Below, piece by piece: positions 28,372 through 37,940 of a stretch of DNA of 64,000 nucleotides (position 1 is the stretch's first letter; every line of letters starts with the position of its first letter). The translations under genes were made by a program, and so were the position numbers. The stretch lies in assembly GCF_020535545.1 (NCBI RefSeq), contig NZ_CP084752.1, forward strand, positions 2,817,501 to 2,881,500. Direction: 5' to 3'. The notes under the pieces were generated by a model. That model ran no database searches, was not told the DNA's origin, and saw only the letters and a program-made list of their open reading frames with translations. The DNA comes from Roseateles sp. XES5 (GTDB lineage Bacteria; Pseudomonadota; Alphaproteobacteria; Rhizobiales; Rhizobiaceae).

Positions 28372-28402
28372 TTGACCTCAACTTTGCTTGAGGTTTTATA
28401 CC
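28372..28402 (+). promoter_or_regulatory. SoxR-activated promoter with SoxR box
   Basis: TTGACC (28372-28377) and TATACC (28397-28402) are separated by 19 bp, the overlong spacing typical of MerR/SoxR targets. The spacer region holds the near-palindrome CCTCAACTTTGCTTGAGG (28376-28393), very close to the known SoxR box. It drives the reductase-MFS operon on the plus strand. Confidence 0.9.
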
Positions 28403-28439
28403 AGTGGCTCCCTGCTTTTCCAACACGGAGCAAACAAGC

Positions 28440-29012
28440 ATGACAGACAGACTGACCATCGCCCTCATCTATGGCAGCGGCCGCGAAGGACGCTTCGCCG
28501 ATACGATCGCGGGATGGCTGGAACCGGAGCTGAAGGGTTTCGGTCAATACGACATCATCCGCATCGATCCGGCAGACCTGACCTTCACGCCCGGGGGGCT
28601 CGATACCGCCTCCGCCGATCTGGTCGAAAGCCGTATCCTGCAGGCCGACGCGTTCCTCATCGTCACGCCGGAATACAACCATGCCTATCCCGCGGCGCTG
28701 AAGGCGATCATCGACAGCTGCTTCCGGCCCTGGCATGCCAAGCCCATCGCTTTCGTTTCCTATGGCGGCGTTTCGGGCGGCCTGCGCGCCGTGGAGCAGC
28801 TGCGGCTGGTCTTTGCCGAGCTGCACGCCGTGGCGATCCGCGAGAGCGTGAGCCTGCCGCATGCCTGGACGCAGTTCGATCCGGCCGGCAACCCGTTCCG
28901 CCCGGGCCAGCTCAATGGTCAGCTTGTCGTGCTGATGAAGCGCCTTACCTGGTGGGCAAACGCGCTGAAGGCGGCGCGCATTGCAACCCGCTATGACGAG
29001 GCAGCCGCATGA
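28440..29012 (+). CDS. NADPH-dependent FMN reductase-family protein
   Basis: A 190-aa flavodoxin-like protein with the FMN-binding [16 protein letters not shown] loop at the N terminus and the [17 protein letters not shown] motif at about 75-92 that defines NADPH-dependent FMN/quinone reductases. It probably reduces quinones or flavins under redox-cycling stress. The ATG at 28440 lies downstream of the SoxR promoter; an earlier in-frame codon would overlap the -10 element. The stop overlaps the MFS start by 4 bases. Confidence 0.93.
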   Translation: MTDRLTIALIYGSGREGRFADTIAGWLEPELKGFGQYDIIRIDPADLTFTPGGLDTASADLVESRILQADAFLIVTPEYNHAYPAALKAIIDSCFRPWHAKPIAFVSYGGVSGGLRAVEQLRLVFAELHAVAIRESVSLPHAWTQFDPAGNPFRPGQLNGQLVVLMKRLTWWANALKAARIATRYDEAAA

Positions 29013-30217
29013 AACCGGATCACTACGCCACGGCCGAAGTCGCCCGCACCCCGGAGGAATTCCGGCGCAATGCGACGCTGCTCCTCATCAGCACGCTGAC
29101 CATCATGTCCGGCGCGACGATTTCCGCGTCGCTGCCGGGCATCGCCGCGCGCTTTGCCGACATGGAGAACGTGGCGCTGCTCAGCCGGCTGGTGCTAACG
29201 CTTCCCGCGGTGTTCATCGCGCTGTTTTCCCCGGCGGCGGGCTTCCTCGTCGACCGGTTCGGCCGAAAACCCCTGCTGGTCGCCTCGCTTGCGCTCTTCA
29301 CGGTCGCGGGCGCTTCCGGTCTCTTCCTCGACACGCTGCCGGGCCTTCTCGTCGGCCGTGCGGCGCTGGGCATTGCGGTCGGCGGCATCATGACGGCGAC
29401 GACGGCGCTTGTCGGCGATTTCTTTCAGGGCCCGGCGCGGGACCGCTACATGGGGCTCCAGCAGGCCTTCGTCGGTATCGGCGGCACGTTCTTCCTGACG
29501 GGCGGCGGGTTTCTGGCGGAGGTGCACTGGCGCGGGCCGTTCCTCATCTACACGGTCGCGGTGCTGCTGCTTCCGGCCGCGCTCGCTTTCCTGCCCGAGC
29601 CGCGTCGCATCCGGCCGGCCGGGCCGGTCGTCCCTGAGAACGGGCTCGGCGCGCGAAGGGCGGTCCTGCTTGCCCTCCTGTTCCTCGCCGCGGCCGTCAA
29701 CATGATCGCCTTCTATATGATCCCGACGCAGCTTCCCTTTTATCTGGAGCATCTCGGCTACGGTGCGCCGAGCCTTGCGGGTGCGGCCATCGGCGCCGGG
29801 CAGCTTGTCGGCGTGGTGAGTGCGCTTGCCTTCGCGCCCTTCCGCCGCCTGCTCGGCATCATGGGCGTCTTCGGACTTGGCTTTACCTCGGCCGGCGTTT
29901 CCTTCCTGTTGTTGTCGGGCGCGGAAAGTCATGCCGGCGTACTTGCGGCCATGGCTGTCTCGGGCGTCTGCATGGGTACGATCATGCCGAACTTCGCCGC
30001 CGCGGCGATGCTGCTTGCGCCGCCCGCGCTGCGCGGCCGGATCTCGGGCCTGCTGGTTTCCGCCATCTTCGCCGGGCAGTTCCTCTCGCCCATCGTCTCG
30101 CAGCCGCTCATCGCGATGTCGGGTTACGGCCGAGCCTATGCCCTGGTCGGCGCGGTGGTGCTGGTTTTCGGCGTCGTCGCTTTTGCGGCGCGTCTCGTCC
30201 GGCCGCGCGATGGCTAG
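29009..30217 (+). CDS. MFS drug-efflux-type transporter (SoxR operon)
   Basis: A 402-aa major facilitator with about 12 helices in two halves. The loop 2-3 signature is visible as GFLVDRFGRKPLL near residue 85, and helix 4 has GRAALGIAVGG. Likely an exporter of redox-active compounds or drugs. Co-translated with the upstream reductase (ATGA overlap) and thus under SoxR. It ends one base before the convergent trmL. Confidence 0.9.
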   Translation: MKPDHYATAEVARTPEEFRRNATLLLISTLTIMSGATISASLPGIAARFADMENVALLSRLVLTLPAVFIALFSPAAGFLVDRFGRKPLLVASLALFTVAGASGLFLDTLPGLLVGRAALGIAVGGIMTATTALVGDFFQGPARDRYMGLQQAFVGIGGTFFLTGGGFLAEVHWRGPFLIYTVAVLLLPAALAFLPEPRRIRPAGPVVPENGLGARRAVLLALLFLAAAVNMIAFYMIPTQLPFYLEHLGYGAPSLAGAAIGAGQLVGVVSALAFAPFRRLLGIMGVFGLGFTSAGVSFLLLSGAESHAGVLAAMAVSGVCMGTIMPNFAAAAMLLAPPALRGRISGLLVSAIFAGQFLSPIVSQPLIAMSGYGRAYALVGAVVLVFGVVAFAARLVRPRDG

Positions 30218-30218
30218 G

Positions 30219-30680
30219 TCAGGCAAAGCCCGTCTGGCGCAGCGCCTCGCCGCAGATCATCGCGGCGGAGAGCGCGACGTTGATGGAGCGCTGACCCTCG
30301 ACCATGGGAATGAGCAACCGGCCGCCCGCGCGATCGTGGACATGATCCGGCACGCCGGCGCTTTCGCGGCCGAACAGCAGGATGTCGTCCGCCTTATAGG
30401 AAAAGTCCGTGTAGCGCTCCGCCGCCCTGGTGGAGGCGAGCACGAGCCGGCGGCCGGTTTGCGCGCGCCAGGCCTCGAATTGCTCCCAGTTGACGTGCCG
30501 CGTCAGCGTGACGGTCGCAAGGTAGTCCATGCCGGCGCGCTTGAGGCTGCGGTCGGAAATGTCGAAGCCGGCCGGTTCGATGATGTCGACCGACAGGCCG
30601 AGGCAGGCGGCAAACCGCAGGATCGTACCGGTGTTGCCGGCAATGTCGGGCTGGTAGAGGGCGATGCGCAGGTCGGACAT
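30219..30680 (-). CDS. trmL: tRNA (cytidine/uridine-34-2'-O)-methyltransferase TrmL
   Basis: A 153-aa SPOUT methyltransferase. The start IALYQPDIAGNTGTILRFAAC, the middle LLFGRESAGVP and the C-terminal LIPMVEGQRSINVALSAA form the trefoil-knot SAM site of TrmL. It methylates the wobble ribose of tRNA-Leu isoacceptors. The ATG at 30680 gives the normal family length. Confidence 0.95.
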   Translation of the reverse strand: MSDLRIALYQPDIAGNTGTILRFAACLGLSVDIIEPAGFDISDRSLKRAGMDYLATVTLTRHVNWEQFEAWRAQTGRRLVLASTRAAERYTDFSYKADDILLFGRESAGVPDHVHDRAGGRLLIPMVEGQRSINVALSAAMICGEALRQTGFA

Positions 30681-30816
30681 GGCGTTCCGCCTAGTCCAGA
30701 TGTGGCGCGGTGGCAACAGAATTGGCCTCAGATGCGAATCTGCGACGAAGTCTCTGGCCATTTGCGCCGTTTCGCGTTACCCAGAGCCCATCTGCAACGC
30801 GAGAAAAGGGAGGATC

Positions 30817-30879
30817 ATGATGGATATCACGCATCGGCTACGTCGCCTCCCGGCTGGATTGACGCCACTTCTCGCCTAG
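30817..30879 (+). CDS. Short ORF (20 aa) with strong ribosome site in a 349-base intergenic region
   Basis: MMDITHRLRRLPAGLTPLLA then TAG, directly preceded by AAGGGAGGA (30806-30814), a better ribosome site than most genes here. It is the only coding signal I can support between trmL (30680) and the ABC exporter (31030), 150 bases downstream. It may be a leader peptide or a small protein; no transcription attenuator is evident after it. The remainder of the gap shows only a CAGAT/ATCTG inverted repeat near 30730-30742. Confidence 0.45.
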   Translation: MMDITHRLRRLPAGLTPLLA

Positions 30880-31029
30880 GCGCTTCGCCACCCAGATTCC
30901 CTCTTGTCTTCTTTTCAATTCGCCGTGTGACGCTTTCGTCGCCCCGCGGCAATCCTACCGGAACCCCGTTCCTGACGCGCCCGATTTGCGCCGTCCGCGC
31001 CGGTTCCGTCTTTCATTACGGAGAAAGCC

Positions 31030-32886
31030 ATGTTCGGCTGGTTTGAACGACGTTTGAATCCCTATCCCGCGGAGGCGCCCTCGCTGCCGCCGCAGGGTCT
31101 TTTCGCCTTCCTCTGGCATTACACGCGCCCGGCGGCGCCGTGGCTGTTCGTGCTCGGCTTCTGCTCCATGGCGCTCGGCGTCGCGGAAGTCCTGCTGTTC
31201 CAGTTCCTCGGCAACATCGTCGACTGGCTTTCGGCGGGCGATCCGAGCACGTTCCTCGCCCGCGAGGGCGGCACGCTGATCTGGATGGCGGTGCTCTTGC
31301 TCATCCTCATCCCCGGTTTCGGTGCGCTGCACACGATGACCATGCATCAGGCGCTCGCGGGCAATTTCCCGATGATCGCCCGCTGGCAGATGCATCGCTA
31401 CCTCATCCGCCAGAGCCTGTCCTTCTACCAGGACGAGTTCGCCGGCCGCGTCTCGGCCAAGCTGATGCAGACCGCGCTGGCGGTGCGCGAGACGGTCATG
31501 AAGATCATCGACGTCTTCATCTACGTCGTGAGCTACTTCGTCTCGATGATCGCGATCATCGCCTCGGCGGATCTGCGTCTCGTCGTGCCGCTGCTCATCT
31601 GGTTCGTCTTCTATGTCTGCATCCTGCGCTATTTCGTGCCGAAGCTCATGGTGGTTTCGCGCGAGCAGGCGGATGCGCGCTCCATGATGACGGGCCGGAT
31701 CGTCGACAGCTACACCAACATCGCCACGGTGAAGCTGTTCTCGCATGCCGGCCGGGAGGAGACCTATGCCCGCGAAGGCATGGATGGGTTCCTGCAGACC
31801 GTGCACAAGCAGATGCGCCTCATCACGCGCTTCAACATCCTGATCGACGTCAACAACGTCCTCACGATGTTCCTCACGGCAGCCGTCGGCATCTATTTCT
31901 GGATGTCGGGCGACGTGTCGGTCGGCGCGGTGGCCGTGGCCGTCGGCCTGTCCATGCGCATCAACGGCATGTCGCAGTGGGTGATGTGGGAAGTGACCGC
32001 GCTGTTCGAGAACATCGGCACGGTCTATGACGGCATGGGCATGATGACCAAGCCGCACGACATCCAGGACGAGCCGCAGGCCCCGGCTCTGCCGGACGCC
32101 AAGGGCGCGATCAGCTTCGATCAGGTCCGCTTCCACTACGGCAAGAACAAGGGCGTGATCGAGAACCTGTCGCTCAACATCGGCGCGGGCGAGAAGGTCG
32201 GTCTCGTCGGCCGCTCCGGCGCCGGCAAGACGACGCTGATGAACGTGTTGCTGCGGTTCTACGACCTGGAATCGGGTACGATCACCATCGACGGCAAGGA
32301 CATCGCGACGGTGACGCAGGACAGCCTGCGCTCGCAGATCGGCGTGGTGACGCAGGACACCTCGCTGCTGCACCGCTCGATCCGCGACAACATCGCCTAC
32401 GGTAAGCCGGAAGCGAGCGATGCGGAGATCATCGAGGCGGCCAAGCGGGCGAATGCGTGGGACTTCATCGAAAGCCTCAGCGACCAGCAGGGCCGCTCCG
32501 GCCTCGATGCCCAGGTGGGCGAGCGCGGCGTGACGCTCTCGGGCGGCCAGCGCCAGCGCGTGGCCATTGCCCGCGCCCTGCTGAGCGAGGCGCCCATCCT
32601 GCTGCTGGACGATGCGCTCTCGGCGCTCGATTCCGAGGTCGAGGCGGCGATCCAGGAAAACCTCTTCGCCCTCATGGAGGGCAAGACGGTGATCGCCATC
32701 GCCCACCGCCTCTCGACGCTGACCGAGATGGACCGTCTCGTCGTGCTCGACAAGGGCCACATCCACGAGATGGGCACCCATGGCGAGCTGGTCTCCAAGG
32801 GCGGCATCTATGCCGACCTGTGGACCCGCCAGTCCGGCGGCTTCATCGCCGACGACGCAGCCGAAGCGGAAGTGGCGGCCGAGTGA
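31030..32886 (+). CDS. ABC exporter (TMD-NBD half transporter) 1
   Basis: A 618-aa half-size exporter: about six membrane helices in residues 35-335, then the nucleotide-binding domain with Walker A GRSGAGKTT, signature LSGGQRQR, Walker B ILLLDD and H-loop IAHRLS. Position 2 of the Walker B end is Asp where the catalytic Glu is usual (LLLDDALSALD), a change common in the degenerate site of heterodimeric exporters. The next gene is a second half transporter with LLLDE, so they may form a heterodimer. In S. meliloti two ABC exporters also precede the bc1 operon. Substrate unknown. GGAGAAAG precedes the ATG. Confidence 0.92.
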   Translation: MFGWFERRLNPYPAEAPSLPPQGLFAFLWHYTRPAAPWLFVLGFCSMALGVAEVLLFQFLGNIVDWLSAGDPSTFLAREGGTLIWMAVLLLILIPGFGALHTMTMHQALAGNFPMIARWQMHRYLIRQSLSFYQDEFAGRVSAKLMQTALAVRETVMKIIDVFIYVVSYFVSMIAIIASADLRLVVPLLIWFVFYVCILRYFVPKLMVVSREQADARSMMTGRIVDSYTNIATVKLFSHAGREETYAREGMDGFLQTVHKQMRLITRFNILIDVNNVLTMFLTAAVGIYFWMSGDVSVGAVAVAVGLSMRINGMSQWVMWEVTALFENIGTVYDGMGMMTKPHDIQDEPQAPALPDAKGAISFDQVRFHYGKNKGVIENLSLNIGAGEKVGLVGRSGAGKTTLMNVLLRFYDLESGTITIDGKDIATVTQDSLRSQIGVVTQDTSLLHRSIRDNIAYGKPEASDAEIIEAAKRANAWDFIESLSDQQGRSGLDAQVGERGVTLSGGQRQRVAIARALLSEAPILLLDDALSALDSEVEAAIQENLFALMEGKTVIAIAHRLSTLTEMDRLVVLDKGHIHEMGTHGELVSKGGIYADLWTRQSGGFIADDAAEAEVAAE

Positions 32887-32888
32887 AC

Positions 32889-32926
32889 GAATGGGCTCCT
32901 CCGGCTGCGGCCGGGGGAGCCCATTC
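32889..32926 (+). terminator. Hairpin between the two ABC exporter genes
   Basis: GAATGGGCTCC (32889-32899) and its near-perfect complement at 32916-32926 form an 11-bp stem directly after the first exporter gene. No T-run follows, so it may be a weak terminator or an mRNA-stabilising hairpin. Confidence 0.5.
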
Positions 32927-33020
32927 CATTGTCCTGCGTGTCGCCCATAGTCCGTAGCGGGTACGGCGACCTTTCCGATCTTTAATTTGCCCGCCGCAGA
33001 AAACATCCTATATCGGGGGC

Positions 33021-34889
33021 ATGATCTTCCGGCCGCTTTTCTCCCGCTTCGAGACCTGGATCCAGCCCTTCGCGCGGCGCGACGATCTGCGGCCGCCGCA
33101 GGGGCTTTTTGCCTTCATCTGGTTCTATGTCGGGCAGGCGAAGGCGCCGTTCGCGGCGCTGCTGGTGCTTGGCGGCATCACGGCGGGCATCGAGGCGGCG
33201 ACGTTCTGGTTCGTCGGCCGGCTCGTCGACATGCTGGCGACCGTGAAGCCGGGGGAGGGATGGAGCGGGCTGCTGGCGGCGCACGGGCCGGAACTGCTGC
33301 TCATGCTTCTGCTCATCGGCGTCGTGCGCTTCGTCGTGGCGTTCCTGACGGCGTTGGTCGACCAGCAGGTCATCACGCCCGGCTTCTACAATCTGGTGCG
33401 CTGGCAGTCCTATGTGCATGTCGCCCGCCAGTCGCTTTCCTTCTTCCAGAACGATTTTTCCGGCCGCATCGTCACCAAGGTCTGGTCGGCGGGGCAGGCG
33501 ACGGGCGACGTCATCACCTCCTTCATGGAAAGCGTGTGGTTCGTGACGATCTACACCGTCTCGACGCTCGTGCTGCTCGGCCAGCTCGACTGGCGGCTGG
33601 CGGCGGTGCTGTTCGTCTGGCTGTCGATCTTCGCCGTGCTGGCGCGCTATTTCGTGCCGCGCATCCGCGAGCATTCGCGCCTTTCGGCCGAGGCCGCCTC
33701 CATGATCAGCGGCCGCATGGTGGACGCCTATTCCAACATCCAGACGCTGAAGCTCTTCGGGCGCGACGAGGCGAACGACCGCTACATGCGCAGCGGTTTC
33801 GACACGTTCCAGGAAACGATCCTCAACTTCACGCGGCTCTTGACGACGCTGCGCGCCTCGCTGGCCTTCCTTTCCGGGCTGATGATCGCCGGCATGGCGG
33901 TGCTGTGCATCCATCTGTGGCTTTCGGCCGTCATCAGCTCCGGCGCCGTCGCCTTCACCATGGCGCTGGTGCTGCGGCTGAACTTCCTGCTCAACCGGCT
34001 GATGACGCAGCTCAACAGCATCATGCGCAATATCGGCACGATCCAGAATTCCGCCGATCTCATTTCCAAGCCGATCGGCCTTGTCGACCGGCCGGATGCG
34101 ACCGAGCTCGAAGTGACGCGCCCGGATGTCCGCTTCGACGCCATCCGTTTCCACTACGGGCGCCAGTCCGGCGTCATCGACGAGTTGACCCTTGCGATCC
34201 GGCCCGGCGAGAAGATCGGTCTGGTGGGCCGCTCCGGCGCGGGCAAATCCACGCTGGTGAACCTGCTGCTGCGCTTCTATGACGTGGAGCAGGGTCGCAT
34301 CCTGATCGACGGACAGGACATCGCCCAGGCCACCCAGCACAGCCTGCGCGCCCAGATCGGCATGGTGACCCAGGACACCAGCCTGCTGCACCGCTCGGTA
34401 CGCGACAACCTGCTCTACGGCCGGCCCGACGCCGACGACGCGCAGATGATCGCCGCCGCCGAGCGCGCCGAGGCGCATGAGTTCATCCAGAACCTCACCG
34501 ACCCCAAGGGCCGCCAGGGCTACGAGGCCCATGTGGGCGAGCGCGGCGTCAAGCTCAGCGGCGGCCAGCGCCAGCGCGTGGCCATCGCCCGCGTGATGCT
34601 CAAGGACGCGCCCATCCTGCTGCTGGACGAAGCCACCTCAGCGCTGGACTCCGAGGTGGAAACCGCCATCCAGCGCAGCCTCTACCGCCTGATGGAGGGC
34701 AAGACCGTGGTGGCCATCGCCCACCGCCTGTCCACCATCGCGGCCATGGACCGCCTGATCGTGATGGACGGCGGCGAGATCGTCGAGCAGGGCAGCCATG
34801 CCGAGCTGCTGGCGCGCGGCGGCCTCTACGCCCGGCTCTGGGCTCACCAGAGCGGCGGCTTCCTGGGCCACGAGGAAGCGGCGCAATAG
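33021..34889 (+). CDS. ABC exporter (TMD-NBD half transporter) 2, with atypical 3' third
   Basis: A 622-aa half exporter closely related to its neighbour: six membrane helices in about 30-330, then an NBD with Walker A GRSGAGKST, signature LSGGQRQR, Walker B LLLDEATSALD (catalytic Glu present) and IAHRLS. From about 34,260 onward codon choice changes sharply: all eight Thr codons between 34,330 and 34,740 are ACC and all three Pro codons CCC, whereas the upstream part favours ACG and CCG. The C-terminal residues read like Betaproteobacterial homologues. See the separate tract entry. Substrate unknown. Confidence 0.9.
   Translation: MIFRPLFSRFETWIQPFARRDDLRPPQGLFAFIWFYVGQAKAPFAALLVLGGITAGIEAATFWFVGRLVDMLATVKPGEGWSGLLAAHGPELLLMLLLIGVVRFVVAFLTALVDQQVITPGFYNLVRWQSYVHVARQSLSFFQNDFSGRIVTKVWSAGQATGDVITSFMESVWFVTIYTVSTLVLLGQLDWRLAAVLFVWLSIFAVLARYFVPRIREHSRLSAEAASMISGRMVDAYSNIQTLKLFGRDEANDRYMRSGFDTFQETILNFTRLLTTLRASLAFLSGLMIAGMAVLCIHLWLSAVISSGAVAFTMALVLRLNFLLNRLMTQLNSIMRNIGTIQNSADLISKPIGLVDRPDATELEVTRPDVRFDAIRFHYGRQSGVIDELTLAIRPGEKIGLVGRSGAGKSTLVNLLLRFYDVEQGRILIDGQDIAQATQHSLRAQIGMVTQDTSLLHRSVRDNLLYGRPDADDAQMIAAAERAEAHEFIQNLTDPKGRQGYEAHVGERGVKLSGGQRQRVAIARVMLKDAPILLLDEATSALDSEVETAIQRSLYRLMEGKTVVAIAHRLSTIAAMDRLIVMDGGEIVEQGSHAELLARGGLYARLWAHQSGGFLGHEEAAQ
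34260..34889 (+). other. Betaproteobacteria-like tract in the ABC exporter gene
   Basis: Within this segment codon use (ACC, CCC, CTG, GTG, AGC) and residues such as DNLLYGRPDADDAQM, LTDPKGRQGYEAHVGERG and GLYARLWAHQSGGFLG depart from the rhizobial part of the same gene. The left edge lies between the last upstream ACG (34,252) and 34,330; the right edge is at or just past the stop codon. Either gene conversion from, or assembly mixing with, another organism. Confidence 0.6.
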
Positions 34890-34895
34890 CGCGTA

Positions 34896-34921
34896 CGGGC
34901 GTCGTTTTTCGCCCGGTTTTT
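34896..34921 (+). terminator. Terminator after the second ABC exporter
   Basis: CGGGCG (34896-34901) pairs with CGCCCG (34110 offset of the same stem: 34910-34915), followed by GTTTTT. The remaining 230 bases before petA hold a possible TTGACG...TATTGT promoter (35055-35081) and no ORF that I can support. Confidence 0.7.
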
Positions 34922-35152
34922 CAGCCCGTAAGTACTGAATGTTCAAGGCGATGCATATGCTTTGTCAAGATGCTCGCATTTTCCCGCGACAATGTGCCCA
35001 CCTCCCCTTGCCAAGGCTGGACATAATTTGCGATCAAGCATAGAACGCGCCGGATTGACGGGGAATCTATGGCCGTATTGTGTCCGGATCTTGCCGGTTT
35101 CCAAAGGGGCGTTGCGGTTTCCGCAGACATTGCGTGAGAGGATGGTTTAGCC

Positions 35153-35731
35153 GTGAGCGAACACGAGACAACAAGCGAATCCCTGGGCGAGCCCACTCGC
35201 CGTGATTTTCTTTACCTGACCACGGGTATGGCGGGCGTCGTGGGCGGCGTAGCGGTCGCCTGGCCGTTCATCGACCAGATGCGTCCGGATGCGTCCACGC
35301 TGGCGCTCGCCTCCATCGAAGTCGACGTCTCCAGCCTCACGCCGGGCATGTCGCTGACGGCCAAGTGGCGCGGCAAGCCGGTCTTCATCCGCAACCGCAC
35401 CGACAAGGAAGTGGAAGAGGCCAAGGCCGTTCCGCTTGGCGACCTCAAGGACCCGGTCGCCCGCAATGCCAACGTTGCTGCCGATGCAGAAGCGACGGAC
35501 CTCGACCGTTCCGCCGGCGAAGGCAAGGAAAACTGGATCGTCATGATCGGCTCCTGTACCCACCTCGGCTGCGTGCCGCTCGGCCAGGCCGGCGATTTCG
35601 GCGGTTGGTTCTGTCCCTGCCACGGTTCGCACTATGACACTGCCGGTCGTATCCGTAAGGGTCCGGCCCCGCAGAATCTCGCTGTGCCGACCTTCTCGTT
35701 CGTATCCGACACAGTCATCAAGATCGGTTGA
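35153..35731 (+). CDS. petA: Ubiquinol-cytochrome c reductase Rieske iron-sulfur subunit
   Basis: A 192-aa protein. An N-terminal twin-arginine signal-anchor ([17 protein letters not shown]) passes it through Tat and anchors it; the [2Fe-2S] ligands are in CTHLGC and CPCHGSH near residues 138 and 158. It moves electrons from ubiquinol to cytochrome c1 in complex III. The start is GTG at 35153 with GAGAGGA upstream. It heads the petABC (fbcFBC) operon. Confidence 0.97.
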   Translation: MSEHETTSESLGEPTRRDFLYLTTGMAGVVGGVAVAWPFIDQMRPDASTLALASIEVDVSSLTPGMSLTAKWRGKPVFIRNRTDKEVEEAKAVPLGDLKDPVARNANVAADAEATDLDRSAGEGKENWIVMIGSCTHLGCVPLGQAGDFGGWFCPCHGSHYDTAGRIRKGPAPQNLAVPTFSFVSDTVIKIG

Positions 35732-35745
35732 GGGGACACCTGATA

Positions 35746-37014
35746 ATGAGTGCTGAACATTCCACCTACCAGCCGACGACTGGCATCGAGAAGTGGGTCG
35801 ACTCGCGCCTGCCTCTGCCGCGCATGATCCATGACAGCTTCGTCTCCTACCCGGTTCCGCGCAACCTGAACTACGCCTACACCTTCGGCGCCATGCTGTC
35901 GGTGATGCTGATCGTGCAGATCCTGACCGGTATCGTTCTCGCCATGCACTACGCTGCCGAGACCTCGGTCGCGTTCAATTCGGTCGAGAAGATCATGCGC
36001 GACGTGAACCACGGCTGGCTGCTGCGCTACATGCACGCCAACGGTGCGTCCTTCTTCTTCATCGCGGTCTACCTCCATATCGCCCGCGGTCTCTACTACG
36101 GCTCCTACAAGGCGCCGCGCGAAATCCTCTGGATCCTCGGCGTCGTCATCTATCTCCTGATGATGGCCACGGGCTTCATGGGCTACGTTCTTCCCTGGGG
36201 CCAGATGTCCTTCTGGGGCGCGACGGTTATCACCGGCTTCTTCTCGGCCTTCCCGTGGGTCGGCGAGTGGATCCAGCAGTTCCTGCTCGGCGGCTTCGCG
36301 GTCGACAACCCGACGCTGAACCGCTTCTTCGCGCTGCACTACCTGCTGCCCTTCATGATCGCCGGCGTCGTCGTCCTGCACGTCTGGGCGCTGCACGTCA
36401 CCGGTCAGACGAACCCGACCGGCGTCGAAGTGAAGTCCAAGACCGATACGGTTGCCTTCACGCCCTATGCGACCCTCAAGGATGCGCTCGGCGTTTCGGT
36501 CTTCCTGATCGCCTTCGCCTGGTTCATCTTCTACATGCCGAACTATCTCGGCCATCCCGACAACTATATCCCGGCTGACCCGCTGAAGACCCCGGCTCAC
36601 ATCGTTCCGGAATGGTACTACCTGCCGTTCTACGCGATGCTGCGCGCCATCACCTTCAACATCGGCCCGATCGACTCCAAGCTCGGCGGCGTCCTCGTGA
36701 TGTTCGGCGCGATCATCGTGCTGTTCTTCCTGCCCTGGCTCGACACGTCGAAGGTTCGCTCGGCCGTATACCGCCCGTGGTACAAGCTGTTCTTCTGGCT
36801 GTTCGTGGTCAATGCCATCATGCTCGGCTGGCTCGGCGCCATGCCCGCAGAAGGCATCTACGTCATTCTCTCGCAGCTCGGCACGCTCTACTACTTTGGC
36901 TTCTTCCTCGTCCTCATGCCGATCCTCGGCCTGATCGAGACCCCGAAGCGCATTCCGAATTCGATTACGGAAGCGGTTCTGGAAAAGAAGAACGCCAAGG
37001 CGGCCAAGGCCTGA
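35746..37014 (+). CDS. petB: Cytochrome b of the bc1 complex
   Basis: A 422-aa integral membrane protein with eight helices expected. The haem-ligating histidines lie in the second and fourth helices ([38 protein letters not shown] and VLHVWALH), and the quinone-site [13 protein letters not shown] is visible. It holds haems bL and bH and both quinone sites. It follows petA by 14 bases. Cytochrome c1 is a separate gene here, unlike the fused fbcH of Bradyrhizobium. Confidence 0.98.
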   Translation: MSAEHSTYQPTTGIEKWVDSRLPLPRMIHDSFVSYPVPRNLNYAYTFGAMLSVMLIVQILTGIVLAMHYAAETSVAFNSVEKIMRDVNHGWLLRYMHANGASFFFIAVYLHIARGLYYGSYKAPREILWILGVVIYLLMMATGFMGYVLPWGQMSFWGATVITGFFSAFPWVGEWIQQFLLGGFAVDNPTLNRFFALHYLLPFMIAGVVVLHVWALHVTGQTNPTGVEVKSKTDTVAFTPYATLKDALGVSVFLIAFAWFIFYMPNYLGHPDNYIPADPLKTPAHIVPEWYYLPFYAMLRAITFNIGPIDSKLGGVLVMFGAIIVLFFLPWLDTSKVRSAVYRPWYKLFFWLFVVNAIMLGWLGAMPAEGIYVILSQLGTLYYFGFFLVLMPILGLIETPKRIPNSITEAVLEKKNAKAAKA

Positions 37015-37034
37015 GACGAGCGACGAAAGGAACC

Positions 37035-37919
37035 ATGACAATGAAAAAGCTTGTTGCAGGCATTCTGTCGCTCGCCCTCGTCGCCGGCCTCGGCGTCTCC
37101 TTCGCCACGGCGGAAGAGGCAGCGCCCGCCGCCGGTGCAGAGGCGGAGCACGCCACGCCGCACTATCCGATGCATAAGCCCAAGGAACAGGACTGGACCT
37201 TCGCCGGCCCGTTCGGCAAGTATGACAAGGGCCAGCTCCAGCGCGGCCTGAAGGTCTACACCGAAGTCTGTTCTGCCTGCCATTCGATGAGCCTCGTCTC
37301 CTTCCGCACGCTGGAAGGCCTCGGCTACTCGGAAGCTCAGGTAAAGGCTTTCGCGGCGAACTACGAAGTGCAGGACGGCCCGAACGGCGACGGTGAAATG
37401 TTCACCCGCAAGGCCGTTCCGTCCGGCCACTTCCCGTCGCCCTACGCCAACCACGAGGCGGCTGCCGCCTCGAACAACGGCGCGGCTCCGCCGGACATGT
37501 CGCTGCTCGCCAAGGCACGCGGCATCACCCGCGGCTTCCCGCAGTTCGTCTTCGACATCTTCACGCAGTACCAGGAAGGTGGCCCGGACTACATCTACTC
37601 GCTGCTGACGGGTTACGATGAAGAGAAGCCGGCGCATCTCGAAGTCGCCGAAGGCACGCACTTCAACCCGTACTTCGCCAATGCCGCGGCGCTCGCCATG
37701 GCAAAGCCGATCTCCGACGACCAGGTCACCTATGACGACGGTTCGCCGCAGACGGTGGACCAGTACGCACGTGACGTCTCCGCCTTCCTGATGTGGGCCG
37801 CCGAGCCGCACCTGGAAGAGCGCAAGCGCACGGGCTTCATGGTCATGGTCTTCCTGGTGATCTTCACCGGCCTGATCTACCTGACGAAGAAGTCGGTCTA
37901 CGCCAACAAGGATGCCTGA
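37035..37919 (+). CDS. petC: Cytochrome c1 of the bc1 complex
   Basis: A 294-aa protein with a Sec signal peptide (residues about 1-26, ATAEEA), the c-type haem site CSACHSM near residue 76, the Met axial-ligand region and a C-terminal membrane anchor ([18 protein letters not shown] key stretch) at about 262-281. It accepts electrons from the Rieske subunit and passes them to cytochrome c. GAAAGGAA precedes the ATG, 20 bases after petB. Confidence 0.98.
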   Translation: MTMKKLVAGILSLALVAGLGVSFATAEEAAPAAGAEAEHATPHYPMHKPKEQDWTFAGPFGKYDKGQLQRGLKVYTEVCSACHSMSLVSFRTLEGLGYSEAQVKAFAANYEVQDGPNGDGEMFTRKAVPSGHFPSPYANHEAAAASNNGAAPPDMSLLAKARGITRGFPQFVFDIFTQYQEGGPDYIYSLLTGYDEEKPAHLEVAEGTHFNPYFANAAALAMAKPISDDQVTYDDGSPQTVDQYARDVSAFLMWAAEPHLEERKRTGFMVMVFLVIFTGLIYLTKKSVYANKDA

Positions 37920-37940
37920 GCGGTTTTCCCGCCCGGATGA

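Noticed and set aside
30955..34532. Long minus-strand frames across both ABC exporter genes
   Set aside because: His/Asp/Arg-rich shadow translations of high-GC coding sequence; the plus-strand exporters have complete motifs.
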